From: a virus
Direction: 5' to 3' (one strand)
Length of the DNA stretch: 43,692 nucleotides
Virus record (IMG/VR): IMGVR_UViG_3300035703_000158
Coordinates: 1-43,692 of that record
Every line of letters begins with the position of its first letter. Position 1 is the stretch's first letter. A program made the translations under genes and the position numbers. Below, piece after piece: positions 27,384 to 36,053 of the stretch. Under the pieces are notes generated by a model. It searched no databases and was not told the DNA's origin. It saw only the letters and a program-made list of their open reading frames with translations.

Positions 27384-30154
27384 TGCAGGCTCCTCGCTTG
27401 GCTTGTGATCAGGCCCACCCACTCGCAGGTACTGAACTTGCAGGGGTGGATGGTGTCGTTATGGATCTCGACAATGCAGTTTTCGCCCTTGCTGGCAATC
27501 GGGATCTGGAACACTCCCTCGAAATACCGGTTGGTCTCGGGGTCGTAGCCATTCGGCATTGCACTGCCGAGCGAGGAGTTGCGGCTACCGAGCACCGTGC
27601 CATCGAACTTGTAGACCGCCGTGTCACGGCGTTCTGCCATCACGTAAATCTCGAAGTACGAGGTTTCGTGATACCGGAGCTTGGCGTGGCGAACCTGCGT
27701 CCGCTCAACGTTGGCCGCGGCTTTCCCTCCTCCAATCTCCTTGTAGAGCTTGAAGCGGGTGAAGCGATACGCGAAGTCGTACACCTCACCAAAAAACACC
27801 GGTGCAGCCGACCAGTCGCCGTTGGCAACGATCGTGTTGCCACTGCTCGCGGCTCCCAGCAGCACGCCGCCATTGCTTGTCATGCCGTAACCGGACCAAG
27901 CCTGCGTAGGCGCCTTGATTGTGTACGGCAGCGTCCAGGTGGTTGTCTTGGTGATTGGGTTGTATGTGCCGGCTGCCACGCGAATCGCCGCCGGTGTTTG
28001 GGTGGTGGTTGAAATCCTCCTGTCCAGCAACAGGGGGTAGGGGTTGGGGGTGACATCACTCAGCCGATCGGCGACCGGCATCTTCTCCAGCCATACCTCA
28101 GCGCCGTACTCCACCAGCAGGTACATCACCTCCTGCACGCAGAGGATCTGCAGGATCCGATCAGCACCATTGAGCTTCCAATGGCTCCAGCTGCTCTGCG
28201 CTCGCTCAGCCCCGCCGCCAGTGTTCCGGTAGAAGTATTTGTAGACGTAGATCCGATCAGCAAAACCGCTTTTGCCTGACAACGCGAACCAACTGTTCCC
28301 CGTATCATTCCCGGTCATGCCGAACACTTCGGCCGGGATGTAGCTGCTCACATAGCTGGTCAGATCAGCCGCATCGGCCACCAGCGCAGTCCCCGCCCCG
28401 CGAACGCTGAACTCGCGGAACTGGCTCCACTGGCCATTGTCCTGACAAAAGATGATCGCCCCCTGCACGGGAAGTGGCCGACAGTTTGGATCAATCTCGT
28501 ATTGCGTCAGCACTGTGATCTGCGCTGTCGATGGCGTCAGAACTGTCTCCGCCGCGTTAAAGCGAAACTGGATCTGATCGGAAAAGATGATCAACTCATC
28601 CTGGTACGGGATCGCATAACGCAGCACTGACACCCGGTTATTACTGGCTGTCAGGTCGATTGGATCCGTGTCCAACACTGCCGTCACAGTCTCCGGGAAG
28701 AACTCAAAGAAGTCCCGGGTGCGGCTCAGGATGACGTTCTCATCCGCCAGAAAACCGAGTCGGTTCTTGTAGATGAAGACGTCCTGGATGGGATAGCCAA
28801 TGAAGCTGGGGTCCGGCGCTGTGTCGTAATCACCTGCAGTGCGCTCACCCCAGGTGGGGATCGTCACCCCACCCTGTGTGCTGCCATTGGCAGGGCCGAA
28901 ATAGAAGGTGCCGTCCGGCAGCCGCACCAGCAGGTGAGGCATTGTCACCGGGTCGATCTTGTACTCCACGCCGGGGCTGACGGTCTCCTGCCATGAGCCC
29001 TCGCCAAAAGTGCCGGCACCGCTGCGAGGAACAAAACTGACGTAGTAGCCGTCAAACTTGTTGCCTGGGTCGCCCACCACCTCAACCTGGTAGCCCTGTG
29101 GCGCAATGGTCGGGAGCTCGGTAAAGGCCTGCACGCTGCTGGTGATGGCCGTGATGTCGGCGTTGGCTCGGGCGTCCGATGCAGCAACCGTGATTGCGCT
29201 GCTGCTTGTCAGGTGCAGCACCGATCCACTGCGGTTGATCGTCACCCCGGACAGAGGCCCTGCGGTGGCCGTTGCCACAGTCGCCACATGCACCGGGGTG
29301 GTGTCGGTGCCACCTTGCAGCAGGCTGCGGGCCACAAAGATCTTGTCGCCGGGCCGATAGCCAGCACCCGCAGCGCTCACGGCCACCGCTGTGACCGCCG
29401 TGCCATTGCCGGTCACATTCACTGTCAGCCCAGCACCGCCCTCATCGGTGGTGGTCGCCACGCTGCTGACCGTGGCGTTCAAGGTGGTGGCAGAGCCGAC
29501 AACCGTCAGCGTCAGCACTGGCCCCCCAACCAGAGCCCCCCTGATCTGACTGGCAATCTCGGCTGTGCTGATTCGGTTCTCGGTTGTTGTCGCACCACTG
29601 ACAACCACAGGCGCTACGGCCGTGCTGATTGTGACCTGGCTGCTATTGACGTTGACGATGTACTTCTGGCCATAGTTGGCGGCCTTTACCCAGACCAGCG
29701 CTTCGTGCGCGGCGGGCCGAGCAACAGCAGGGGCCAGCGAAGCGTCCATCGCAGGCACAGCTTTGGTGTTGCTGATGAACGTGTAGTCGGCAATGGTCGC
29801 AGCCCTGATGTCGCTCTTGGCGCTAACTACCGACGACAGGTAGCCGTAGCCCGACGGGGCATTGACGGTCTTCTCGTTGCCTTCCAGGTCAAACACCTTG
29901 ATGGCAGTCTTGCCAACAACCACCAAATACTTCTCACCTGCATCACGCAAGATCTGGTGGAAGTAGACGTCGCCAAAACTGCTGTTGCTGACTTTGGCGA
30001 TGACCTGCGTGGATTCACGCTTGCGCAGACCCTCGGCCAGGGAGCTCATCCCATTGATCTGGATCTCGCCTTGGCTCGGTTCGCGTTGCGCGTCCGGTTG
30101 CTGGCTGATCCCCTGAATCAGGTTGGGGATGGTGTAGCTGACGAGGTTAGCCAC
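27380..30154 (-). CDS. Tail tubular protein B (T7 gp12-like nozzle)
   Basis: The 924-aa protein forms the tail nozzle hexamer. The N-terminus (VSYTIPNLIQGISQQPDAQREPSQ) is the family hallmark, followed by beta-propeller-like repeats and a large insertion (about residues 150-340) of Thr/Val/Gly-rich beta structure that lengthens it relative to T7 gp12 (794 aa). The C-terminal portion (MAERRDTAVYKFD..., GYDPETNRYFEGVFQIP) is typical of cyanophage homologues. I prefer the GTG at 30154, which overlaps the tail tube A stop, over an ATG 11 codons upstream. Confidence 0.9.
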   Translation of the reverse strand: MANLVSYTIPNLIQGISQQPDAQREPSQGEIQINGMSSLAEGLRKRESTQVIAKVSNSSFGDVYFHQILRDAGEKYLVVVGKTAIKVFDLEGNEKTVNAPSGYGYLSSVVSAKSDIRAATIADYTFISNTKAVPAMDASLAPAVARPAAHEALVWVKAANYGQKYIVNVNSSQVTISTAVAPVVVSGATTTENRISTAEIASQIRGALVGGPVLTLTVVGSATTLNATVSSVATTTDEGGAGLTVNVTGNGTAVTAVAVSAAGAGYRPGDKIFVARSLLQGGTDTTPVHVATVATATAGPLSGVTINRSGSVLHLTSSSAITVAASDARANADITAITSSVQAFTELPTIAPQGYQVEVVGDPGNKFDGYYVSFVPRSGAGTFGEGSWQETVSPGVEYKIDPVTMPHLLVRLPDGTFYFGPANGSTQGGVTIPTWGERTAGDYDTAPDPSFIGYPIQDVFIYKNRLGFLADENVILSRTRDFFEFFPETVTAVLDTDPIDLTASNNRVSVLRYAIPYQDELIIFSDQIQFRFNAAETVLTPSTAQITVLTQYEIDPNCRPLPVQGAIIFCQDNGQWSQFREFSVRGAGTALVADAADLTSYVSSYIPAEVFGMTGNDTGNSWFALSGKSGFADRIYVYKYFYRNTGGGAERAQSSWSHWKLNGADRILQILCVQEVMYLLVEYGAEVWLEKMPVADRLSDVTPNPYPLLLDRRISTTTQTPAAIRVAAGTYNPITKTTTWTLPYTIKAPTQAWSGYGMTSNGGVLLGAASSGNTIVANGDWSAAPVFFGEVYDFAYRFTRFKLYKEIGGGKAAANVERTQVRHAKLRYHETSYFEIYVMAERRDTAVYKFDGTVLGSRNSSLGSAMPNGYDPETNRYFEGVFQIPIASKGENCIVEIHNDTIHPCKFSTCEWVGLITSQARSLQ

Positions 30155-30806
30155 GCAGATACCCCCGGTTCCTGCCCAGCAGGCCAAGGCCCGGCGAGTA
30201 GGTCGGCATCGGCCTGAGTCCTGGCCCGCCAGTCAGGCTGTTGGGTTGCGCCTGTTCGATCTCGACGCGCTGCAGTTCCACCAGCGCCATCTGCTCATCC
30301 AGCGCGGTGTACTTGAAGATCGCGTCAGAGCCCAGCACACGGTTGCTGAACACCCGCGCTGAGCGGATCACGATCCAGCGATTGAACACCTCTGGACACT
30401 CATCCCAGGGCAGCAGCCAGACCACATCCGCTTCAAGACTGGGGATGTCTGCGCCCAGGATGTAGGTGCGCTTCTCGCGGTCATAAACCCGCTGGCCGCG
30501 CAGCTGGAATCGCCCGGCCCACTGATAGGCATCAGGCGCGAAGGAGACGACGTTGGCTGGCACCACGATCTGGTTGGTGCCGGAGTCCTTCACGAACTCG
30601 TAGCCCTGCTCGCTGTTCCAGCTCCACCCTCTCGTTTGCCCTTCCTTGTGGAACTCGAGGATGGTGCGCTCAGCCATGGTCGCTTCCACGACCTGCTGGT
30701 TCTCAAGGCTGTTGACGGGTTGCTCGCCGATGTTCTGCAGGCAGATGTTGACCGCCTCGAGCAGGGTTGTCCTGCCGGGAGTTGTTCCCTGGTTTGCGAG
30801 GCCCAT
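30147..30806 (-). CDS. Tail tubular protein A (T7 gp11-like gatekeeper)
   Basis: The 219-aa protein has the conserved TTLLEAVNICLQNIGEQPVNSL start region and TRGWSWNSEQGYEF, AYQWAGRFQLRGQRVYD segments of the gp11 family. It joins portal and nozzle. The start is the ATG at 30806; the longer frame upstream would cross the promoter-like motif at 30813-30826, which ends seven bases before this ATG. Length compares with 196 aa in T7. Confidence 0.9.
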   Translation of the reverse strand: MGLANQGTTPGRTTLLEAVNICLQNIGEQPVNSLENQQVVEATMAERTILEFHKEGQTRGWSWNSEQGYEFVKDSGTNQIVVPANVVSFAPDAYQWAGRFQLRGQRVYDREKRTYILGADIPSLEADVVWLLPWDECPEVFNRWIVIRSARVFSNRVLGSDAIFKYTALDEQMALVELQRVEIEQAQPNSLTGGPGLRPMPTYSPGLGLLGRNRGYLRG

Positions 30807-30812
30807 CCGAGC

Positions 30813-30826
30813 ACTGCAGGGGTGCA
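30813..30826 (-). promoter_or_regulatory. CTGCA-family motif between capsid terminator and tail genes
   Basis: CTGCACCCCTGCAG, a perfect-arm copy of the family, lies between the capsid terminator and the ATG of tail tube A. Transcription would have to restart here, so this is the clearest promoter candidate of the set. Confidence 0.6.
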
Positions 30827-30849
30827 GTACTAATGCTATCGGCAGACAC

Positions 30850-30882
30850 AAAAAAGCCCCCCGCCAGGAGCGGCAGGGGGCT
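30850..30882 (-). terminator. Intrinsic terminator after the major capsid gene
   Basis: The minus strand forms an 11-bp stem AGCCCCCTGCC/GGCGGGGGGCT (one U-G pair, 6-nt loop GCTCCT) followed by six T. It lies 22 bp after the capsid stop, the same position as the T7 terminator after gene 10. Confidence 0.92.
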
Positions 30883-30904
30883 ATCCCGGTTCTCCCAGCT
30901 AAGG

Positions 30905-31912
30905 CTACGGGAGCTCAATCACACCTGCACACTCAGCACGCAGGACACCCATGCCGATCGCCATACGGCTGACCATCAGGCTGGCCTGGTACATGATGTT
31001 GAAATCACCGCCCTGAGGGGTGACTTGCAGGCTGGGGCTGCGCAGAGTCAGCACACCGATGGCATCGCGGTGGAACACGATTGCCTTGTTCTTCGACAGA
31101 TCCTGCTGATAAGCGGTGTTCTTGTCGTAGGCGCCATTGGTGTAAGCAGCCTGGGTGACGTGGTTCGACTCGATCACGGGGATGCCCTTCACGCGCAGCA
31201 CACGGCCGCTGGCGAAGGATCCGTTCTCGCCGCTGGCTCCATTGAAGTCCGCGTTGATGGCGCGGGTGGAATCCAGCAGCACGTCGTACTCATCGGGACC
31301 CACCACACAGAGGAGATCCTCGGTGGGCACGTCCTTCTTCTTCATCGCCACCTTGAGGGCGCTGATCTTGGCGATCAACTCGTCCCCTTTCGCCGCTGAA
31401 GTGGCAGCGGCATAGCCAGCCGAGAGGGTCTGGGTCTGACCGATGCGACCGGCGTTGCCGGCTTTGGCCAGGGGTTCAGTGGCAGTCTTGGCAGCCGCGT
31501 ACAGCACACGTGCAGCACGCTTGTCCCACTCCCGGGCGAGGGCTTGACCCAGCTGATGGGTGACGTCCTGGCGGACGTCGTAGTAGTTCATCAGCTCGTC
31601 CAGGTCATAGATCACCTGGTCGGCAATCATCAGACCATCGAGGTTGATGATCTGCTCATTGCGGTCGCCGGGGCTGTTGGTGGCGCCCAGGATCGGGGTG
31701 CCAGGAACGTGGTAGCCGGCTTCTGCCTTGCCGCTGACAGGGAACGCAGCGGACTTGCCACCGCGAATGTTGCGCTCACGCACTTTGCCCTTGAAGACGC
31801 AAGCGCGATCGAACGCAGACAGCAGCTCGGCAATACCGAGTTTGAGGAACAGGGCATCAACTGCACCTGCGCCTTTAATTTGACCAATCCGGTCGAGAGA
31901 AGCGTTGGCCAT
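30905..31912 (-). CDS. Major capsid protein (T7 gp10A-like)
   Basis: The 335-aa HK97-fold shell protein shows the podoviral pattern: RNIRGGKSAAFPVSGKAEA near residue 47, the N-arm/spine helix region with ILGATNSPGDRNEQIINLDGLMIADQVIYDLDELMNYYDVR, and the C-terminal RDAIGVLTLRSPSLQVT...GFN-type ending. It sits between scaffold and terminator with its own promoter-like motif 73 bp upstream. No frameshift extension like T7 gp10B is evident because the terminator follows closely. Confidence 0.92.
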   Translation of the reverse strand: MANASLDRIGQIKGAGAVDALFLKLGIAELLSAFDRACVFKGKVRERNIRGGKSAAFPVSGKAEAGYHVPGTPILGATNSPGDRNEQIINLDGLMIADQVIYDLDELMNYYDVRQDVTHQLGQALAREWDKRAARVLYAAAKTATEPLAKAGNAGRIGQTQTLSAGYAAATSAAKGDELIAKISALKVAMKKKDVPTEDLLCVVGPDEYDVLLDSTRAINADFNGASGENGSFASGRVLRVKGIPVIESNHVTQAAYTNGAYDKNTAYQQDLSKNKAIVFHRDAIGVLTLRSPSLQVTPQGGDFNIMYQASLMVSRMAIGMGVLRAECAGVIELP

Positions 31913-31985
31913 TGGCCTTTAGGGATAGCGAGCTTCTGTCCGTTGTTTGGCTGAGTGGGGTGTCTCCCTAGGAAGGCCCAATCAG

Positions 31986-31999
31986 TTGCACGGGTGCAG
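31986..31999 (-). promoter_or_regulatory. CTGCA-family motif before the capsid gene
   Basis: CTGCACCCGTGCAA lies in the scaffold-capsid gap, 73 bp before the capsid ATG. The core GCACCCGT is also present in the promoter reported for the Syn5 cyanophage RNA polymerase (ATTGGGCACCCGTAA), which supports a promoter role. Confidence 0.6.
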
Positions 32000-32018
32000 A
32001 ACAACTCATGTCCCGACC

Positions 32019-32909
32019 TTACATAAAGACATTCGACCTGGCGAGGGTCTTGTCGTACCACTGGCGGTATTTCGGATCGACCTCATACAGGACCTTGCCG
32101 TTCTTGTCCCGCTTGCCACGGGCATCAACAGCCTGCTGATCGCTCTCGAACACGTCGGTCTTCACGGCGCTGCCGCCACCGATCAGCTTCGGCTCCTGGC
32201 TGCCGGCGCTGGCCCGGGCTTGAAGCTGCTTGATGGCGAAGCGAGCCGCGGCCTTGTTTCCGCTGTCCACTGCGGCGTTGTAGTCGGCCAGTTCCTGCGG
32301 GTCGAGGTTGCTCATCGCCCACTGGCTGAGCTGTTGGAACTGCTGCTCACCGCCGACCATGCCCTTCAGCTCAGCCACGTCGGCATCGGTGAGACCCGGG
32401 GCTGAACTATCTGGAACCGCCGGAGAGTTGCCCTTCGCCGGTGCCACGCCCTGCAGATAGGTCTCCACCACCTCGCGGGGCAGGCCGCCCTTCTCCACCA
32501 GGGCATCGACATAGCTGCTGACGTCCTGGCCGGCGTAGACCTTCTCCGCCATCTCGAGCGGGTTGATCTCTGCTGCCTCGATGGCGGTCGCCACCGTGTC
32601 GCCGTACAGCTGCTTGCCCAGTTCAGGGGTGTACTGATCAGGGGTGATCGCAGGCTGCGGCTCGGGCTCACTCTGCGCTGGCTGCTGGCCCCGCTGGCTG
32701 ATCAGCTTCTGCGCCTCGAGGTAGGCCTTCTCCAGTTCCTCAGTGCTCTTGAACTTGCCGGCCAGCAGCGCCTCGCCCTCATCCGTTGATTCGGGCTGGG
32801 TGTTGAGTTGCTGCTGTTCCTGCTCGAGCTCCTGCAGGAACCCGTCAATGAGATCTTCCTGGCCAGGTGCCACCAGGTCTTGCAGCTCGGGGCTTGGTGT
32901 TGCGGTCAT
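32019..32909 (-). CDS. Scaffolding protein (T7 gp9-like)
   Basis: This 296-aa acidic, Gln/Glu-rich protein is mostly helical (FLQELEQEQQQLNTQPE, FKSTEELEKAYLEAQKLISQRG) with the FKS-xEELExAYxEAQ signature common in T7-like scaffolds, and a C-terminus (YRQWYDKTLARSNVF) of the capsid-binding type. It chaperones prohead assembly and is released on packaging. The ATG overlaps the portal stop (ATGA). Confidence 0.88.
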   Translation of the reverse strand: MTATPSPELQDLVAPGQEDLIDGFLQELEQEQQQLNTQPESTDEGEALLAGKFKSTEELEKAYLEAQKLISQRGQQPAQSEPEPQPAITPDQYTPELGKQLYGDTVATAIEAAEINPLEMAEKVYAGQDVSSYVDALVEKGGLPREVVETYLQGVAPAKGNSPAVPDSSAPGLTDADVAELKGMVGGEQQFQQLSQWAMSNLDPQELADYNAAVDSGNKAAARFAIKQLQARASAGSQEPKLIGGGSAVKTDVFESDQQAVDARGKRDKNGKVLYEVDPKYRQWYDKTLARSNVFM

Positions 32910-34537
32910 GCGGGTGGTTGTTCAGTGGGTTGGGGTTCAGCCATCTGCTGGCTGGCGGCCGCGGCATTGGCCAGCTTCTGCGGGTCGGCCATGCCGGCCG
33001 CCATTGCTTGCTGAACCATTGCGGCCTGCTGCTGGGCTTGCTGTTCCTGCGCCAGCTGCTCTTCCGTCTTGACCAGGCCGATGATGTCCATGCCCATGGC
33101 ACCGGCCAGGCGGCGGATCAGCTCGGCTGGCATCACGTAAGTGGCGATGCCCTCGGGCCCCAGCGACTGCTGGAGGATGGTCATGAAGCGAGCAGTCTTC
33201 TCAAGGTCGTTGCCGCGGCCAACAGCCGCCAGGCCAACGCTGACCACCGGTTGCACCAGCCCTTCCGGCAGCTTGGGCAGCTTGCCTCTGCGGGTCAGGA
33301 TCGCCAGCTTGCGCGCCACGTAGGGCTGCTGGAACTCAGTGGTGAGGATGGCGTAGATCGAGCCGAGTGAGTTCTCGATCTGCAAGGCCTGCAGCCTCAC
33401 CTCTTCTGCGGTGGTGCGCTCTGAGTCGCGCACGTCGGCAAGCATGAAGGCCTGAGCCAGCCGGGCCTCAATCCGTGCCAGGCCCTGGGCCGCGACGTTG
33501 AGATCGGCAGCCTTGTTCACCTGGATGGTGAAGACGTCATCAGGGTTGCCGGGCAGGTAGGCGCCGTTGGGTGCCTCGGCCAGCTTCTTGGGATTGGCGA
33601 TGCCGCTGGGCTTGACCAGGTGCTTCACCTGGGCCGACACCAATGAGCCCTCGGCAATGGCCTGGCTCAAGGCCTCAGCGGTTTGCAGGTCCGCGATGCA
33701 GGCCGCCTCGACGTAGCCAGGGGAGTAGCCCTGCCCGTCGATCCGGTACATGCGCAGCGGTAGCCAAGGCGATTCGCTGACGCTTGCTGTGCCACGTGAG
33801 CCAGGGATCTCCTGATCCTTGATCTCCTGATACCACTTGACCTTCTTCCCTTCCCACTCGATGTGGGTGTAGAGCCGAACAGTGCGCTCGTACTCCGGGG
33901 TCACGTCGTCATCAACGATCCCCTGCACCTCGCCATCTTCCTCCTCGAGCAGTTGCCGTGCGTTGCTGGGCAGCGATTCAACCGACAGCTGTTCGCAGAC
34001 AATCGCCTCGATAGGGTTGCCCATCAGGTCGCGGCGACAGACGTAGCGGTTGAGGTGGAAGCACTTGAGCCCCTCATCCGACACGTACATCAGCACGTTG
34101 CCGCTGATGATCAGGTGCAGCAGCATCTCGTGGACTGCCACGCGGTCGTTGCTGGTCTCGATGCTGCGCAGCACCGCCCGCTCGAGCCTGGCCAGCGCCA
34201 AGTCGAACTCGCTTTTGGAACGGCCCAGCTCTTCAGGCGTGGCCCCGGCAGCCTGCATCTGCTGCTCGTTCTTGGCCATCTCGATCTCGTCGATCGTGAA
34301 GCGGAAGAACGTCTCAGTGGGTGGCAGCAACGCCAACAGCAAGCGGCTGGCCAGGTTGTGAACACCCCGGGCACCAATGCCATTCCACGGCAAAGGGAAA
34401 GTCTGGTTGTCGTTCGGGTAAGGCTCGTCGCTCAGCGGGATCAGGTAGGGCAACGTGAGCCGTGAAGCGGTGCGGGCTCGCTCGAGGTAGTAGTTCCGGT
34501 CTGACTCCAGGGCCCGGTAACGCTTTTCGCAGCTCAT
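32906..34537 (-). CDS. Portal (head-tail connector, T7 gp8-like)
   Basis: The 543-aa protein forms the dodecameric DNA channel and terminase dock. Diagnostic segments: RTASRLTLPYLIP near the start, ARGVHNLASRLLLALLPP, TSNDRVAVHEMLLHLIISGNVLMYV, and TTAEEVRLQALQIENSLGSIYAILTTEFQQPYVARKLAIL. The C-terminus is a Gln/Ala-rich tail. Length matches T7 gp8 (536). Confidence 0.93.
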   Translation of the reverse strand: MSCEKRYRALESDRNYYLERARTASRLTLPYLIPLSDEPYPNDNQTFPLPWNGIGARGVHNLASRLLLALLPPTETFFRFTIDEIEMAKNEQQMQAAGATPEELGRSKSEFDLALARLERAVLRSIETSNDRVAVHEMLLHLIISGNVLMYVSDEGLKCFHLNRYVCRRDLMGNPIEAIVCEQLSVESLPSNARQLLEEEDGEVQGIVDDDVTPEYERTVRLYTHIEWEGKKVKWYQEIKDQEIPGSRGTASVSESPWLPLRMYRIDGQGYSPGYVEAACIADLQTAEALSQAIAEGSLVSAQVKHLVKPSGIANPKKLAEAPNGAYLPGNPDDVFTIQVNKAADLNVAAQGLARIEARLAQAFMLADVRDSERTTAEEVRLQALQIENSLGSIYAILTTEFQQPYVARKLAILTRRGKLPKLPEGLVQPVVSVGLAAVGRGNDLEKTARFMTILQQSLGPEGIATYVMPAELIRRLAGAMGMDIIGLVKTEEQLAQEQQAQQQAAMVQQAMAAGMADPQKLANAAAASQQMAEPQPTEQPPA

Positions 34538-34539
34538 AA

Positions 34540-35049
34540 TCAGCCTCCGATGTTGATGCCAGCGCCAGCCCCGGCAGCGGTCTGGCCGATGCGTAGAGAG
34601 CTCATCGCGCCGGTGGCGCGAGGCGATGCCGGCTTGCGGCGAGTGAGTGGGGCAGTTGGCGCTGTGGATGACGGAGCCGAAAGAATCTTGAGAGATGCGG
34701 CGGCCGCATTTGTCGCCATTCGCGCTTGATCCAGCTGCTGGCGCTGTCGCACACTTTGCGCGGCCAGCTCCGCCATTTGTCCCTGATGCTGGTTCGCCAG
34801 TGATTGCTGCCGATTAAAGTTATTGACATAAAGGCTGTAGCCTTGGTTAAAGCTGCGCAGCCAGTCATCGTAATAGCCGCCGCTCAGAAGATTGTCAGAG
34901 CTGTTTCTAACAATCAAGTCCTTGACTTGAGCTGATGGCTTCGCGCCAAAATGCGAGATCCAGCTTTTGTACGGCGATGACGAAAACCATTGCTGGTCGT
35001 AGAAGTCAGCACGGCTAAGCATCGACTGCAAATCATTGGCCATGCTCAT
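34540..35049 (-). CDS. Small head/virion protein with GINI C-terminal signature (1 of 3)
   Basis: The 169-aa product has an aromatic N-terminal half (ADFYDQQWFSSSPYKSWISHFG), a Gln-rich coiled-coil stretch (NRQQSLANQHQGQMAELAAQSVRQRQQLDQ) and a tail SSLRIGQ...AGAGINIGG. The tail pattern (hydrophobic-basic-I, then a Gly/Ala run, then G-INI) is shared with the next two genes. The ATG overlaps the upstream stop (ATGA). Location next to the portal suggests a virion or connector-associated role; no function is established to my knowledge. Confidence 0.65.
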   Translation of the reverse strand: MSMANDLQSMLSRADFYDQQWFSSSPYKSWISHFGAKPSAQVKDLIVRNSSDNLLSGGYYDDWLRSFNQGYSLYVNNFNRQQSLANQHQGQMAELAAQSVRQRQQLDQARMATNAAAASLKILSAPSSTAPTAPLTRRKPASPRATGAMSSLRIGQTAAGAGAGINIGG

Positions 35050-35444
35050 ACACCAATGTTGATACCGGAGCCGGCCGTTGACTGTGTAGCGCCAGGCGCG
35101 ATTTTGAGGCTGGTCTTGCTCTTTTCCTTTGGCTTGGCTGCGGTGGTTGTCATCGCTCCAGCAGGCGCTTCGCTCTGCGTTGCCGTGGCGGCGTAGGTGC
35201 CTGTCTGCATGGCGGCTATCTCTGCTGAGGCCGCTTTCTGCTCAGCCTCTAGAGATGCCCGCTGCTCATTGGCGCGTGCGTTTGCTTCGTCGATCTGCGT
35301 CTGCAGTTGCTTGGCAAAGGCCTCTTGCTGAGCCGATAGCTGCTGGCTGTATCGGTCCATAGCAGCGCGATTCGCTGCAATGTCAGCCTCGCTTGGCCCT
35401 TGGTAGACAAGCTGAGGGGGCTGAGGGGCGCTTCCGAAACACAT
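35046..35444 (-). CDS. Small head/virion protein, MCFG start and GINI tail (2 of 3)
   Basis: The 132-aa product starts MCFGSAPQPPQ, contains a long charged coiled coil (IAANRAAMDRYSQQLSAQQEAFAKQLQTQIDEANARANEQRASLEAEQKAA) and ends KTSLKIAPG...GSGINIGV. Both end signatures recur in the neighbouring 35447-35848 protein, so the two are paralogues. MCFG-starting proteins of this plan are common before the portal in T7-like phages of aquatic bacteria; their role is not known to me. Confidence 0.65.
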   Translation of the reverse strand: MCFGSAPQPPQLVYQGPSEADIAANRAAMDRYSQQLSAQQEAFAKQLQTQIDEANARANEQRASLEAEQKAASAEIAAMQTGTYAATATQSEAPAGAMTTTAAKPKEKSKTSLKIAPGATQSTAGSGINIGV

Positions 35445-35446
35445 GG

Positions 35447-35848
35447 CTATGAGGTGGTGATGTTGAGGCCAGTGCCTGCGGCCTGACCAGTTGCTGTTTT
35501 GCGCTCAATGCGCAGGTCGCGCTTGCCCTGTGGACTGGCCACGCCTTGCCGGTCACGCCCAACCACGGGAGCGCGGGCCGTCTTCTCTGGTGGCGGCGTC
35601 CCAATCAGCGCTGCCATGCGAGCTGCGTTGGCTTGTGTCTCATTGGCTCGCTGGACCTTGAAGTCGCGCAGCTCTGCCAGGGCGCTCTGCTGACCCTGTA
35701 GTGCCTGGTTCAGCTCCATCTGCTTAATGCCCATGACACCTTGCTGCTGCTGACGCATCAGCTCGATCTGCATGTCCGCCTGCCGGTCATAGGCAGACGT
35801 GTCGGGCATCGTGATGGTGGCTGCGCTGCCGCCTCCCCCGAAGCACAT
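35447..35848 (-). CDS. Small head/virion protein, MCFG start and GLNI tail (3 of 3)
   Basis: The 133-aa product starts MCFGGGGSAATITMP, has a Gln/Met-rich helix (QADMQIELMRQQQQGVMGIKQMELNQAL) and ends KRDLRIERKTAT...GTGLNITTS. It is a paralogue of 35046-35444. The ATG at 35848 shares bases with the upstream gene's stop. Confidence 0.65.
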   Translation of the reverse strand: MCFGGGGSAATITMPDTSAYDRQADMQIELMRQQQQGVMGIKQMELNQALQGQQSALAELRDFKVQRANETQANAARMAALIGTPPPEKTARAPVVGRDRQGVASPQGKRDLRIERKTATGQAAGTGLNITTS

Positions 35849-36033
35849 CAGAGTTCCTCCAGGTTGAGCGGATCTGACTGCTGTTCCTCCCGCAGTTTCA
35901 CCAGGTAGCCGATCACTTCTTGTGTGCCGATCCAGTGATCAATCTCCCGGTGGGACATTGAACGACTGGGGACATCAGGGAAGACGCCCCGCAGCTTCTC
36001 GATCAGCTCTTCAGTAACGATGGGCTGTAACAC
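35848..36033 (-). CDS. Hypothetical 61-aa helical protein
   Basis: This acidic small protein (TEELIEKLRGVFPDVPSRSMSHREIDHWIGTQEVIGYLVKLREEQQSDPLNLEEL) has no recognised family; it corresponds in place to the short gene before the portal region in many T7-like genomes. I chose the GTG at 36033, immediately after the CTGCA-family motif, over an ATG at 36075 whose frame would run through that motif. Confidence 0.6.
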   Translation of the reverse strand: MLQPIVTEELIEKLRGVFPDVPSRSMSHREIDHWIGTQEVIGYLVKLREEQQSDPLNLEEL

Positions 36034-36046
36034 TGCAGGAGTGCAG
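36033..36046 (-). promoter_or_regulatory. CTGCA-family motif at the exonuclease/head-gene boundary
   Basis: CTGCACTCCTGCAG, a perfect-arm copy, lies at the transition from DNA-metabolism genes to virion genes. If it is a phage RNAP promoter it would start the head operon. Confidence 0.55.
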
Positions 36047-36053
36047 AACACCC

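Noticed and set aside
27432-27448. CTGCA-like word TCCACCCCTGCAA in tail tube B
   Set aside because: It lies well inside coding sequence, matches only one arm of the motif and is not followed by a gene start.
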